Assembly (NCBI GenBank): GCA_900239685.1
Contig: OENT01000625.1
Coordinates: 1 to 64,000 of the forward strand
Source: Rotaria macrura
Lineage: Eukaryota; Rotifera; Eurotatoria; Philodinida; Philodinidae
Direction of reading: 5' to 3'
DNA length: 64,000 nt
Shown here: positions 21,386-32,600 of the stretch, piece after piece
Layout of the letters: each line of letters starts with the position of its first letter
Position numbering within the stretch: the stretch's first letter is position 1
Position numbers and translations under genes: made by a program
Notes under the pieces: generated by a model
What the model was told of the DNA's origin: nothing
The model's input: the letters and a program-made list of their open reading frames with translations, nothing else
The model's database searches: none

Positions 21386-21774
21386 TCTTAGCTCAGTCGT
21401 TAAGAAGGTGACTAATTTCGAGCGGCATATCCCAACCATTACTCATGTGTAGAATAAACAAACCAACCGTAATTCAATCACAAAAACACATTAGTATATT
21501 GTACTTATATAGTAATGATATAAGTTCGAATGTCGGCGAAAATAATCGATTGTATTTCATTTGTTATTTAATTTGTTGTATTGTTTTCTTTGAATTCATG
21601 CTTTGTTACAACGATTTTTATTTGTAAATATGTCCAAAAAATGATCAAAAAGTACATAAGATGCGAAAAAATGAGTAATTTTCATGAACCTTAAAGCATG
21701 GCTGGTGGTTCTGCGGAGTAAGGAAAAATAAGAATAACAAGCCATACAAATATTATAATGTAAAATTTACAGTG
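21386..21774. other. Unassigned stretch between repeats, tRNA-like A box
   Basis: It begins TCTTAGCTCAGTCGTTAAG, which resembles a tRNA A box, and a B-box-like AGTTCGAATG lies near 21523. Spacing is too long and no cloverleaf forms, so at most this is a SINE-like relic. No gene is seen. Confidence 0.3.
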
Positions 21775-21921
21775 TAGAGTAGGGTAAAGAAATCTAAAAC
21801 TTTTGCAGGGTAGGGTAGAGTGCAGGGTAAGCACTTCGTAGGGTAGGGTAGGGCAAAGGGTAAAGAAAAATTCCTTTATCGGGGTACAGGGTAAGAGAAA
21901 AACTTACCCTGCACATCTCTA
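21775..21921. mobile_element. Degenerate MITE with GGGTA repeats
   Basis: The ends are roughly inverted (TAGAGTAGGGTAAAG at the left, TAGAGATGTGCAGGGTAAG reverse-complemented at the right). The interior repeats GGGTA/AGGGTAGGG. No clear target duplication is visible. It ends 23 bp before the ATG at 21945. Confidence 0.4.
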
Positions 21922-21944
21922 TTGTTAACTTTTTCTCTATTTGA

Positions 21945-24686
21945 ATGTGTTCGGTCTCTAATCTAATGGTTCCTTCTTTTTTCTTCGACGTTCTTCTTAA
22001 ATGCTTCCTTGGTCCTGATATGGACACCGATGAAATAGTTTCGAATATTAAATTATTTGCTGGAAATATTCAGCAGAAGGCACAAAAAATTGTATGGCAT
22101 ACTAATGTAACTTCTATAGTTCCGAAACTAGCAGCAAACATTTTTGCTCTATGGACACTTACAAAAGCAGATCATTATTTTGAAGCTAACGGTTTGCAAG
22201 ATCGAGATAATTATCTTTTTCATCCTCACGCAGCTCAAGTCATCTCTATATTTCGTATGTTAGGTATTGGCGACAAGCCAGAAAAACTGATGAATAATTT
22301 AGTACAGATAGAAACTGGCGAGGGAAAATCCATAACATTAGGAGTTACAGCTTGTATACTTTCATCGATGGGTTTTGATGTTTATTGTGCATGTTATAGT
22401 GAATATTTAAGTCAGCGAGATTATTTAGCGTTTCTTCCGTTATTTGATTCCTTAGGAATAACAAAACATATTCATTATGGTACTTTCAATAAATTGTGTG
22501 AAAGTATGATTAATGAATATGGGGACATTCGTCAAGTCGTAGAACAATTAATTTCTCATGGCACTAATGATGCTATAGCTAAAAGTCAAGCGATTCAGCG
22601 GGCTAAAATACTTTTAATAGATGAAGTTGATGTTTTCTTTAGCCGAGAATTTTATGGTAATGTATATATGCCATCAGTTATTTTACGTGATCCTTCCATA
22701 ACATCTTTAGTTAATCTTATTTGGACTCACAGAAAATCGAATTTGAATCTGTACCGAGTGAAAGCTACAGATGAATATAAATCTTGTTGTCAGAAATTTT
22801 CTAATTGGGAATCTTTGATTCAAGAAGCTGTAAAAGATATGCTTTCAGATGTAAATAATTTTGAATCTCATGATTATGTTGTTAGTCAAGACAAAATTGG
22901 ATACACAGAACAAGATAATGTTGTTTGCAATGTTTTCTATGGATATAAAACTTTATTTGCATATTACTATGAGCATGAAAAGGGTAAGATAACAAAAAAA
23001 AGCTTAGATGAACATATAAGTATAAGAATTAGTTGCGGTAGTTTTTCATATGCTGAAATACCACTTCAGTTTGAGTACATCATGGGTGTTACAGGAACAT
23101 TAGAAACTTTAAGTGATCCAGAGAAAGCAGTTATAAAAGATACTTATAACATTTTGAAAAATACATTTGCTCCATCTGTTTTTGGACAAAACAATCTTCG
23201 ATTTACTGAAAAAGATGATATTTTTATTGAAAATAATAGCGATTATTTTAATAGGATCAAAAGAGAAATCGATGATAGATTAGTAGGAAAAAATAGATCT
23301 GGAGAGAGACGCGCTATGTTAGTTTTTTTTGAATCAAAACAAAAATTAATGGAATTTTACAATTCTGATGCTTTGGCGTCAATCAAAGAATCCGTTGACT
23401 GTCTAACAGAAGAAGCATCATTAGAAAAGAAAGAGAAATTAATTAAATGTGCAACTGTATCCGGTCAAATAACTTTATTTACAAGAACTTTTGGTCGAGG
23501 AACTGATTTCATATGTCGTGATCAAACAGTAGAAACCAATGGTGGAATACATGTTATTCAAACATTTCTTTCAGAAGAATCTTCAGAAGAAAAACAAATA
23601 AAAGGTAGAACCGCAAGACAAGGTGATCAAGGATCATATAGCATGATTCTACTTGATAGTGATCTAGAAAAATTTCATATAGAAAGAGCGCATATCGATG
23701 ATCTTAAGAAAGGTAAAAGTATTCTAGAACGCATTAGTGATACTGTCACTGATGCTCTTAAAATTACAAAAACATATGAAACAATCTATGATCTTCTTCA
23801 TGATAAACGTAACGATTTATTTAAAACTCAGTATTTAGCAAATATAAAATATGTTCAACAAGCAAAAGAAAAACATAAACTTGCGCAAGCATTTTTATCA
23901 AGTATTATTTCAGGAGACATTAATTCTATTAAAAAATTTTTATTACAAGAAAATAAAGGAGCTGCAAGTGCTTCAACTTCAAGAACTGTTTGTCTCATGG
24001 ATGCAACAGGCTCCATGTCTCATTTGATGAATAAATGTAAAAATACAGTAAATATTATGTTTGAGCGTGCATCAGTCATTCTTGAAGAGAATAAAATCGA
24101 TTCTGATTCATTTCAAATTCAGTTTGTTGTCTACCGAAATTATAATTGTAGAGAAAAAAAACTTCTTCAAAGTTCACCTTGGGAGACAAAGTCAAATAAC
24201 TTACGTGCTTTTATGAATACGATGGATGTTGATGGTGGTTTAGGAAATGAAGCTATTGAAATTGGTTTATGGCATGCTAATCAAGAACATGAAAGAGAAA
24301 ATATTACACAAGTTATTTTAATAGGTGATGCGCCACCAAATACAAAAAAAGAGGTAGAGGATAAAAGAAAGCATTTTGGGGAAAATTATTGGAAAACGAC
24401 TAAATATGCCGTAGCCACTTATTATGAAAATGAATTAGCGAAATTGATATCGAATCAGATTCCAGTTCATGCTTTTTATGTTGAAATGCGTGCAAAAGAA
24501 AAATTCGAAGAGATTGCTAAAAGAACACGTGGAAGACACGAAATGTTAGATATAAATTCTAGTTCAGGCTCAGAAATGTTAACAAAATTAGTGACTGAAG
24601 AAATATTAAACAATGTCGGAGGAGCAGCTAGAGGAAAAGATCTAGTTAGAAAATATAGAGAAAAATTTGAAAAGAGCCCTACTTAG
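21945..24686 (+). CDS. SecA-like DEAD-box helicase fused to a von Willebrand A domain
   Basis: There are 913 codons without introns. SecA motor motifs appear in order: Walker A IETGEGKS (residues 122-129, compare bacterial RTGEGKT), DEVD (226-229), GVTGTLE (381-387), FGRGTD (516-521) and IKGRTARQGDQGS (552-564). These form the two RecA-like folds specific to SecA rather than other DEAD-box helicases. From about 680 a VWA domain follows with a MIDAS-like DATGSMS (686-692), close to the VWA of VwkA-type alpha-kinases. The SecA preprotein-binding and C-terminal zinc regions are not recognisable. There is no signal or organelle-targeting peptide. The first 25 residues partly derive from sequence next to a MITE; an ATG at 22020 is an alternative start. 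It was probably the C-terminal half of one protein with the GTPase/helical part at 15455-20449. Activity is likely ATP-driven protein or nucleic-acid remodelling; the substrate is unknown. Confidence 0.85.
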   Translation: MCSVSNLMVPSFFFDVLLKCFLGPDMDTDEIVSNIKLFAGNIQQKAQKIVWHTNVTSIVPKLAANIFALWTLTKADHYFEANGLQDRDNYLFHPHAAQVISIFRMLGIGDKPEKLMNNLVQIETGEGKSITLGVTACILSSMGFDVYCACYSEYLSQRDYLAFLPLFDSLGITKHIHYGTFNKLCESMINEYGDIRQVVEQLISHGTNDAIAKSQAIQRAKILLIDEVDVFFSREFYGNVYMPSVILRDPSITSLVNLIWTHRKSNLNLYRVKATDEYKSCCQKFSNWESLIQEAVKDMLSDVNNFESHDYVVSQDKIGYTEQDNVVCNVFYGYKTLFAYYYEHEKGKITKKSLDEHISIRISCGSFSYAEIPLQFEYIMGVTGTLETLSDPEKAVIKDTYNILKNTFAPSVFGQNNLRFTEKDDIFIENNSDYFNRIKREIDDRLVGKNRSGERRAMLVFFESKQKLMEFYNSDALASIKESVDCLTEEASLEKKEKLIKCATVSGQITLFTRTFGRGTDFICRDQTVETNGGIHVIQTFLSEESSEEKQIKGRTARQGDQGSYSMILLDSDLEKFHIERAHIDDLKKGKSILERISDTVTDALKITKTYETIYDLLHDKRNDLFKTQYLANIKYVQQAKEKHKLAQAFLSSIISGDINSIKKFLLQENKGAASASTSRTVCLMDATGSMSHLMNKCKNTVNIMFERASVILEENKIDSDSFQIQFVVYRNYNCREKKLLQSSPWETKSNNLRAFMNTMDVDGGLGNEAIEIGLWHANQEHERENITQVILIGDAPPNTKKEVEDKRKHFGENYWKTTKYAVATYYENELAKLISNQIPVHAFYVEMRAKEKFEEIAKRTRGRHEMLDINSSSGSEMLTKLVTEEILNNVGGAARGKDLVRKYREKFEKSPT

Positions 24687-25972
24687 TAATGCTGAGACTA
24701 CAACACGAAGATATCAGCAACCTACACAAAATATTTTTACAAACAAAAGTTTAGGTTCGACTCCTTAATTAAGAGTTCTATAGAAAAAACGATCACTTTG
24801 ACGAAACTGAAATGATTAAAACTAAGGTTTCCCTGACATAGGAAATTCTTTCAACTTCTTTTAATTTTGCACTATCTACAAACTATTTTATATATGTCTA
24901 TTGTGATTCACGCATTCCCTTCGATTTTTTTTCTTTATCAGTTTATTTTTTGATTTCCTTTTCATATAACATTAATCTTTTCTTTACTCATCCATAATTT
25001 ATTGAAAAGTTTATCGATGTCACGTATATTTTAATTATATTCAGTTTTCATTTTTGCTGTTCAGCTTGACTTTTTTCTTTATGCTTGTAAGTTTTTGTTT
25101 TCACTTGTCATATTCTTTTTATTCAATTCATTTCCTTCACGACATATAATATTACCCTCGAATAAAAAATATTTTGAAAACGTTTTTACGAAGTGTTCAA
25201 TTCAATTTTACCTAGAATAAACCTTGCAATTTAGGTAAATGTGCATTTCATTCCAAACAAAGTCAAATCAAATAAATAAGAATAATAAATAAACTGCATT
25301 AAATTGAAAATTGGGCGTCGATATGAGCGTGGACGATAGCATTTTACGATTATCTTCTTCCACAAACACACATCCGAAAATATATTCTCCAAACAAACAT
25401 TATGAGCGTAATTTTTAATTAGGGATCATTTGCTTCACCTTCTGTGACCACTGGAGTCAAAATTCATTGAATATGTTTCTACAGTGATCGAGAAAAACTG
25501 GAGATGCATAAAATTGTAAAAAAAGGGGTTGATGATACTATCCATTCTTTATTGCGTTTTGTTTTCGCTTGTATTCACTCTTATGGATTTACTGTTTACT
25601 CAATCAATATACAGATTCAAAGCCGAAATACGACGCATTTCGATCGAGACTTAATTCGATCACTATCAGGTATCTTTACTGGAGATCAACACGGTTCTTG
25701 TTGGGTTTTAGATAAACTGATGCAATGTAAATTAGTATATATCAATATCGGTGTGCACGGCAAATATGTAGGTGGCGACACCGTCCGTACAGTGAGCTTG
25801 CATTACGCTCATCACGCACACCAATCTCTTACGTACCAAGGTGAATGACTTATGGTCATGATCATTTTTCACATCTCAAACTTGTTAAAAGTAACTTCAT
25901 TTTTTAATTAAATAGAATTACTCTCAAGTAAATTCATCTAATATATGATATTCGATATGAATCTTTCCTTTA
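24687..25972. other. Intergenic, no gene seen
   Basis: This is an AT-rich stretch after the SecA-like gene. A 114-codon frame at 25504-25848 has no recognisable domain and includes a fragment similar to the hAT element interior (about 25719-25740), so I do not call it a gene. Confidence 0.45.
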
Positions 25973-25976
25973 TTAA

Positions 25977-27025
25977 CCCTTTCCGCCCGGATGGTACCAA
26001 ATGGATACATTTTGAAATTGTTTTATCAAAAACTGTTTCAAACTTGTGTTGAACATCGTTCTGATATCATGATAATTAAGGGCACCAATGTCACAATTTA
26101 TGCACCTTTCATTCAAGATAAATGCACTTTGCTTTCTCGAAGCAGCATCATGAGAGCTGAGTGCCATGGAGAATCTCCATAGTCAGAACTATCGCTGTTT
26201 CGAACATCTAATCAGAGTCGATATTCGAAGGACCAACTGCAAAGCTTTTGTTGATATATTCTCAGTTTCCATCACTACTAATGGCAGTGCCTCAGTAATG
26301 AATCATACAAGAAAAAACAAGAATGTTACCTTTTGGTCATGTCCGGTCGTAACGGTAAAAACATGCCCAAAATTTGATCTTTTTTTCTATACCAAAAGGA
26401 GTTGGATGGTTTATACTTTTTCTTAATCCATACCATGAATCTAGTACTAAGATTATGTTTCTGCCTATTCTCTCGATGCTTCAATTTAGTTATTGCTAGA
26501 ATACTATGAAATATCACGGAATTGTACAAAATTTTGTCAGTTTTCTTGAGATAAGACCAATAATCTATAGAAGCTCTGGTAGTTTTCAAAGCATCCAGCA
26601 ATGATTGTCAATGGTAAGATATAATCGAGTTCGAAAACTCCCAGAGCTTCTCTAAATTCTGAGTCTTATCTCAAGAAAACAGGCAAATTTTGCATAATTC
26701 CGTGATGTTTCACAATATTCTATCGATAATTCAGCTGAGGTATTGAGGGAAGATGTAGAAACATAATCTTTGTCCTAGTTTAATAGTATGGATTAAGAAA
26801 AAGTATAAACCATCGAACTCCTTTAGATAGAAAAAAGATCAATTTTTTTATATGTCGGTACCGTTACGGCCGGATGTGACCAAAAGGTAACGTCAAGTGG
26901 TTTTGTGACCCGCCGTCTTCCCGGAATCAAATACTAGATTTTCGATATACACGCAGTGATTCAAGTCTAAATACAATGGGGAAGATTTTTTTGCACTCGT
27001 TCTTCTGGTAGCCGGTCAGAAAGGG
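25977..27025. mobile_element. piggyBac-like non-autonomous element with internal fold-back arms
   Basis: It is flanked by TTAA (25973-25976 and 27026-27029). The TIRs are CCCTTTCCGCCCGG and, reverse-complemented at the right, CCCTTTCTGACCGG. CCCTTT ends with TTAA duplications are the hallmark of the piggyBac (Looper-type) superfamily. Inside are long inverted arms, 26325-26588 and 26631-26891, sharing for example ATGGATTAAGAAAAAGTATA and TCTTATCTCAAGAAAAC. No transposase frame is present. Small frames inside are by-products. Confidence 0.8.
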
Positions 27026-27029
27026 TTAA

Positions 27030-27745
27030 GAAAAATTCTAAAAGTAATTCATCTTAAATCCAGATCTATCGTTTTGTATTATCTTATACAATGAGCAGCA
27101 TATCAAAAGCGAGTATACAACGTTGAACATAGCTATATTATCGCTCTAATAAATGATAAAAATGATTTTTCTTGAAGAAAATAAATCTTAAATGAGATAT
27201 CAAATTATGTTGAATAGATTTCCTAGGCTTTGATCAATCTTTATTCTATCTGATACAATTGCTTGAATCTCTCGTCATTTTCACGTTAAATAATTGATGT
27301 ATGCAAATAATCGTCGAATGACATATTAGGACAAGCAAGAAAAACTTTCGAACTTTACGGTGTTTTAAACTCTGTCTGATTCTTAATCCAACAACATCGA
27401 TTTATACGGAGAGAATAAAAACATTTTCGATTGAATGTAAAAATAATACTTATTTCAGATAGTAAAAACAAAAGAAAAACAATCGCTTTTAGGCGATTGA
27501 TACATCTGCTTCAAACGCTTATAAATAACACAAAGGTGTTATACTTGCGATTGATTTCTTATAAAGTAAAGATCATACATATCGAAGATGTAATAGTAAC
27601 ATGCGTGTTTGTGCTTAACATTTGCTTTTCTATTTTAAACTGATTATAATTTCTAATTGACCCTAGAAACAATGATCCTATTTTCATTTAGAACGAAAAA
27701 AATCCAGCACGACAGTGTCATTCGATTGATTTGCACAAAATAGCG
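27030..27745. other. Intergenic, upstream of the multicopper oxidase
   Basis: There is no recognisable gene. This stretch must hold the promoter and 5' UTR of the oxidase, but no core promoter element could be fixed with confidence. Confidence 0.4.
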
Positions 27746-29644
27746 ATGATACTTTTGCGTGTGATCTTGTGCTTTTTTCTATTCTACGATAACCCGTTGA
27801 TTGAAATGGCTCTTGTCGAATATGATTTCATTATTCGAAGTATCCCATCGAATCCTGATGGATTTCCTAGATCTGTTATTATTATGCATCATGCTGATTC
27901 ATCATGGGATGTTGATAGACCTTTTCCTGGTCCTTTGATTCGGGCAAAACTAGGTGATCAACTTCGTATTCATGTCACTAATAAATTACGTGATCAAACA
28001 ACATCTATTCATTTTCATGGTCTTCATATGATGAATAATCCCTGGGCTGACGGTACCGTACATATTACTCAATGTGCTATTGATCCGAATGAAAAGTTCA
28101 CGTATGAATTTAATATAACCCAAACGGGAACGTTTTGGTATCATTCGCATAATGCTCAACAATATGCAGACGGTCTTCTAGGTCCAATTATAATTGATCA
28201 TGATACTATTGAACAGCAATATCATTATGGATCGAACGATTATGTTATTATGTTACAAGAATGGTATCATGAAACTTGGCCTGATTTAATGACATCATAT
28301 CAAGGCCCTTATGATGCCTATCGAGGTCATATACCAAAGTATCCATGGCCGCCGACTTCCTTCTTGATTAATGGACATGGATTATTCGACTGTCATACGT
28401 CAGATTGTTCTGAAAATGCCACTTGGCTAGATGCAAGTGGCAATCAATATCCCGCTCAATGTATACCACTGCGTGCACCCTTCTTTGGTCGTTGCAATCC
28501 AAATGCACATCCTATTGATGAATTTCTATGCCCATCTGGTAAAGAAATACGTGTCCGATTAATCAATGCTGCCAGTGGCATTCCTTTTCGTTTCTGGATT
28601 GAACATCATAACATCACTATTGTTGCACGAGACAGTATTGAAATCGCACCGATAGTTGTCCCTCTTGTACACATCGCTATTGGGCAACGAGTTGATTTGA
28701 TTATTAAGTGCAGTCAAGATCCATCTGTTAAATATACTATCTATGCATCTAGTCGAGACAGTTTTCAACCTTCAGGCATTAGTATTGGAGCAACACCAAG
28801 CATGTGGGCATCGGCATTTCTCGTCTATTCAAGTATGTTGCAAGTTGATAAACATCCCAAGTATTTTGCACAAGATCTACAATCTAATCCTGGTGATCCA
28901 TTTTTTGAATATAAATACCTCAAACCATTGAAACCACGTTCGGCTCCAGTTGCTATTCGACGTATTACGCTCGAATTCGAAGTTCTTTGGAATAATCGTA
29001 CTGGTATTGATTCTTTAGAAGAATGGGCTACCAACGGAATCACTTTCGAACCACCAGTAGAACCTTTACTTCATGCGAACTTTTTCGATGGCACATTTAA
29101 ACATTGTGTTGCTAAAGAACGATCTGGTCGTGTCAATAATATTCATGCCACATATATTGAACATCTCGAATATGGTCAAACCTATGAAGTTTTGATGATT
29201 AATCATGATCCACAATTACATCCGTGGCATTTACATGGTTACTCGGTTGATTTTATTGCTGCTGGAGAAATACCTAAGTTCGAACCGATTTCAAATAGTC
29301 GACCACGACGAGATGCCAAGCACTTTGACTATAATACTATTCTACCATCTCTTAACTCAACGCCACCTGTTATTGGTGTAGGTGATTCATTTACCGTTCC
29401 ACGCCAAAGCTATGTTGTCTTTCGATTCACTGCCAACAATCCGGGTCCATGGTTTTTTCATTGTCATATGGAATGGCATTTTTGGCCAGGTATGGCTCTT
29501 GTCTTTTCTGTAGCTCGAAACGGTCGATATGAAGGACTTATTCAATCGCCAACAACAGATTTTCATGTATGCGGAATAAGAAGTAAAATTTCTCATCGAT
29601 CACTTACACCAATCGTTTCGTCTGCAAATCGCACGGAATCATGA
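27746..29644 (+). CDS. Secreted multicopper oxidase (laccase-like)
   Basis: The product is 632 aa and has no introns. The start is the ATG at 27746; an in-frame TTG 15 bp upstream is not a credible eukaryotic start. The N-terminus (ILLRVILCFFLFY) is a likely signal peptide. The four copper-binding segments are present: HFHGLH (residues 89-94), WYHSH (131-135), HPWHLHG (about 490-497) and HCHMEWHFWPGM (about 571-582), with the T1 Cys and flanking His ligands and Met at the axial position. All three cupredoxin domains are therefore represented and the enzyme should be active, oxidising phenols, amines or metal ions with reduction of O2 to water outside the cell. Length (about 630) is normal for the family. 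Lack of introns next to intron-rich neighbours suggests acquisition from a non-metazoan donor (inference). It could equally act as a ferroxidase. Confidence 0.9.
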   Translation: MILLRVILCFFLFYDNPLIEMALVEYDFIIRSIPSNPDGFPRSVIIMHHADSSWDVDRPFPGPLIRAKLGDQLRIHVTNKLRDQTTSIHFHGLHMMNNPWADGTVHITQCAIDPNEKFTYEFNITQTGTFWYHSHNAQQYADGLLGPIIIDHDTIEQQYHYGSNDYVIMLQEWYHETWPDLMTSYQGPYDAYRGHIPKYPWPPTSFLINGHGLFDCHTSDCSENATWLDASGNQYPAQCIPLRAPFFGRCNPNAHPIDEFLCPSGKEIRVRLINAASGIPFRFWIEHHNITIVARDSIEIAPIVVPLVHIAIGQRVDLIIKCSQDPSVKYTIYASSRDSFQPSGISIGATPSMWASAFLVYSSMLQVDKHPKYFAQDLQSNPGDPFFEYKYLKPLKPRSAPVAIRRITLEFEVLWNNRTGIDSLEEWATNGITFEPPVEPLLHANFFDGTFKHCVAKERSGRVNNIHATYIEHLEYGQTYEVLMINHDPQLHPWHLHGYSVDFIAAGEIPKFEPISNSRPRRDAKHFDYNTILPSLNSTPPVIGVGDSFTVPRQSYVVFRFTANNPGPWFFHCHMEWHFWPGMALVFSVARNGRYEGLIQSPTTDFHVCGIRSKISHRSLTPIVSSANRTES

Positions 29645-32600
29645 TATAATACATCACACATATTTAGATTTATCTACAAATTTTCTTACATTCTATTCTT
29701 GATGATTCGATCATTAACACAGTAGATTTTTTTCACCTCAATAAGTGGTATAAGAAGTCACGCAAGTGCACATAGTTGGACCGCTTTTGCTTGAAAAGTG
29801 TCGATAATATTTTCTTATTAGATTCAGTATTAAAAAATTCTTTTAGTTTTAATTATAAAGTCATCGGATTAAGTATCTGAACTAAATCTATAATTAACCT
29901 GAGTAGCAAGACGTATCACAAAGTTTGATGTTATTCAAGAGGAATTTTTTGTGAACGTGATTTACACGATGTGTTGTCGTTGTTGTTCGTCTGATTGATG
30001 AATGATATGTTTTGGTTCTATTATTATTGATGTAAGAGCAACGATAATTATTACATCATAGCTAATTATCAAACGATTTTCACCATCTAAAGTTTTGTCA
30101 AGTTTCTGCTTGTATGAAACTTTTACAAATCTGAATTTCTCTTTTATTTTGCTCACACTCGTTAACTGGTCTTTATCGATGAGTTTGTTTTTCATTTTCT
30201 TGCATGAACGGTCAAAGAAAATAGAGTTCCATATCAATGAGCTACGTGTGTGAATAAAAGCAGTCGAACTAAAGATGAAATACATTTTTGTTTCAAAATG
30301 AATACTCATCATTTACTTGTATAGATCTATTTGGTTTTATGACAATATTAATCAGATGAAATTATTACGTTCAAAACAATTATATTCACTTTGGGTCATA
30401 CATATGAACCTTCATATATTGGCTATTTAGTGATGGAAAACTTCCTTTATTCGATGGAAACAAAATGTTCTGGTCAAAGGATGCTTGATTCCTGTAACTT
30501 CAGAAGTAAGCGCCATTTTCAGTCAATCGTGACCATAGCAAACGCGATGTTATTATTCTTTCTAATTATATGAAAATTATTTTGTGTACACTAAAGTACA
30601 GGACACATACAGATCTAGTGAGATGTCAATTATATACAGTCCGCTTTGAGGAGGGACAGGATACAAAGTTCTATCACATATAATTCAACCCTATTTTTCG
30701 ATTGTGTTTCACAAAATGATCATTCCCGTCATTATGTTCTCTTGCCTGGAAATTCAATCAAGAAATAGTTTTATTATAATATTCATTATTTGGATGAATA
30801 AACGTATGACTGCTCTTCTCAAGGTTTGTAGTTACTTAAAGAAAACGTTAGGATTGACACATTCTCTTTTTTTACGTCATGGATATGTTCTGTGATCTTT
30901 ACAAAGACATAAATCAAACAGAATTCGATTCTTCTATGCAATGTAACATTGTTTTGTCAATTATTATTAGTTTTAGTAAATGTTGAACCACTTTTTGATA
31001 TACATCATCTATAGTTTATCTCATGTTTAGAAAATACTAAAGCACAGCAACGATAGACATTGGTAAGAATAAAATAGATTATTATTCATTGGTCTTGTTA
31101 GTGTAATGTCGTCACATCAAGAAAATATCAAATTACGTTCGTATTGAATTCTTTTGGTGGCTCATAGGATGGTGTGCTATTGAAGTGATAGATTCGAAGA
31201 AAATATAATATGAGTTTGATTGATTTTCTGTGAATTCACTTTCAATGTTCAATTTTGTCACAAAATAAGCATATTCTTCAATAAAGAATTTACACTTTAA
31301 AACAACAATAGTTCTACTTTTCAGAAACATAGATATCTGCTAATTATTCTCTTGGATTAGTGATGAGAAAATTCAGTTCTAATCACGATTGATGCAACAC
31401 AAGTCTTGACACAATGTCATATATTGTATGATAAACGATAATAATGACATATTTCGATAGATTGAAAATTTTCAATGTTGACAATCGATGTCTAATGGTT
31501 TTATTTCTTCATTATCGAAGGTCATACGGGTTTCATTTTTTTTTTGAAATCGAAAGCTGCCTTGTATTTTCATACGTACTCATTCACGAGCCACCGTGGT
31601 CCGATGAAGGTGAAAGAACGGAATGAAGTATATGTGTCTCTATTGACAAAAGAGCACAGACGAACGAAAAAAAAATAAACTAATAAGAGCGATAGAAAGA
31701 GAGAGAAAGATTGAAATTTACGATAGCGATGTTGGTGTGTAGCGTTGAAACCGAGGTCATACGTATATATATCTCTATGTATGAAATAACAACAACGAAT
31801 GAGACTAGCGCCATCGTTTGTTTCAAAGTAAGTAAAGAAAAATGTTGATCCATATTTGTTGCGAAAATATAAACTGAATCTATAAGACCGAATCATCATA
31901 GCTGTGTAAACAGTACTCCAATTAGTTTCGTTCGGATGTATTAACTTAGTCGATGTTATAAATGTTAAATCAAACACAATTCATAGTTGTATTGATGTTA
32001 TACACGTTTGTTGACTTGGATAGTTGATAGAGAAGAAAAACGATGAACAGATATGTCGCCTGGTATGATCACGAGTAGCGGATGAAGAAGAAGAAGAAGA
32101 AGACATATTGAGGAAGGTCTTGATTATTAAAATTTTTGTTCGATCCTAGAATAAAGTAAGAATGAAGATTTTTATTCTTATAAGATGAGGTTAGAGATTA
32201 TTTGAAAATCATGTGTTTAGTTTAACGATACTACAAACGAACATGTCAATGTTTTCTGTTTAAAAACTAAAAAATGTTTACAGTAAATGATTCATTCTTC
32301 AATATGTCATTCTTTTTAATGAGAACAATTTGCATTAAGGCAAAAATTAAGTATCCCAATCACTTGTATTTAATGTGAATGGGTATTATCTTAAGATGAC
32401 TTCTTTTGTATAGCTATTATTTTCATCTTAAGAGTAATAGTCCTTACACTTGCCTCATTAATCGAGATGTAGTTTCTATTGTTCGGCTTGATTGTTCATC
32501 TCTGATCCGATATTTTTTTACTGATCTAACTTTTTCATAGCAAACTCAATGAGTAGATTGTTGGCAAGATGAAATATTACAAGTAGAATTTTATTTTTTG

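Noticed and set aside
22020..22022. Bacterial contamination as the source of the SecA-like gene
   Set aside because: AT content, repeats and the flanking MITEs are the same as in the surrounding animal DNA, and the VWA fusion and lost SecA C-terminal parts are unlike bacterial SecA.
27731..27745. Upstream TTG start for the multicopper oxidase
   Set aside because: TTG initiation is not credible in an animal nuclear gene; the ATG at 27746 leads straight into a signal-peptide-like stretch.
31570..31977. 135-codon minus-strand ORF
   Set aside because: Biased, Phe/Tyr/Ser-rich translation of AT-rich DNA with no domain, no splice partner and no conserved pattern.
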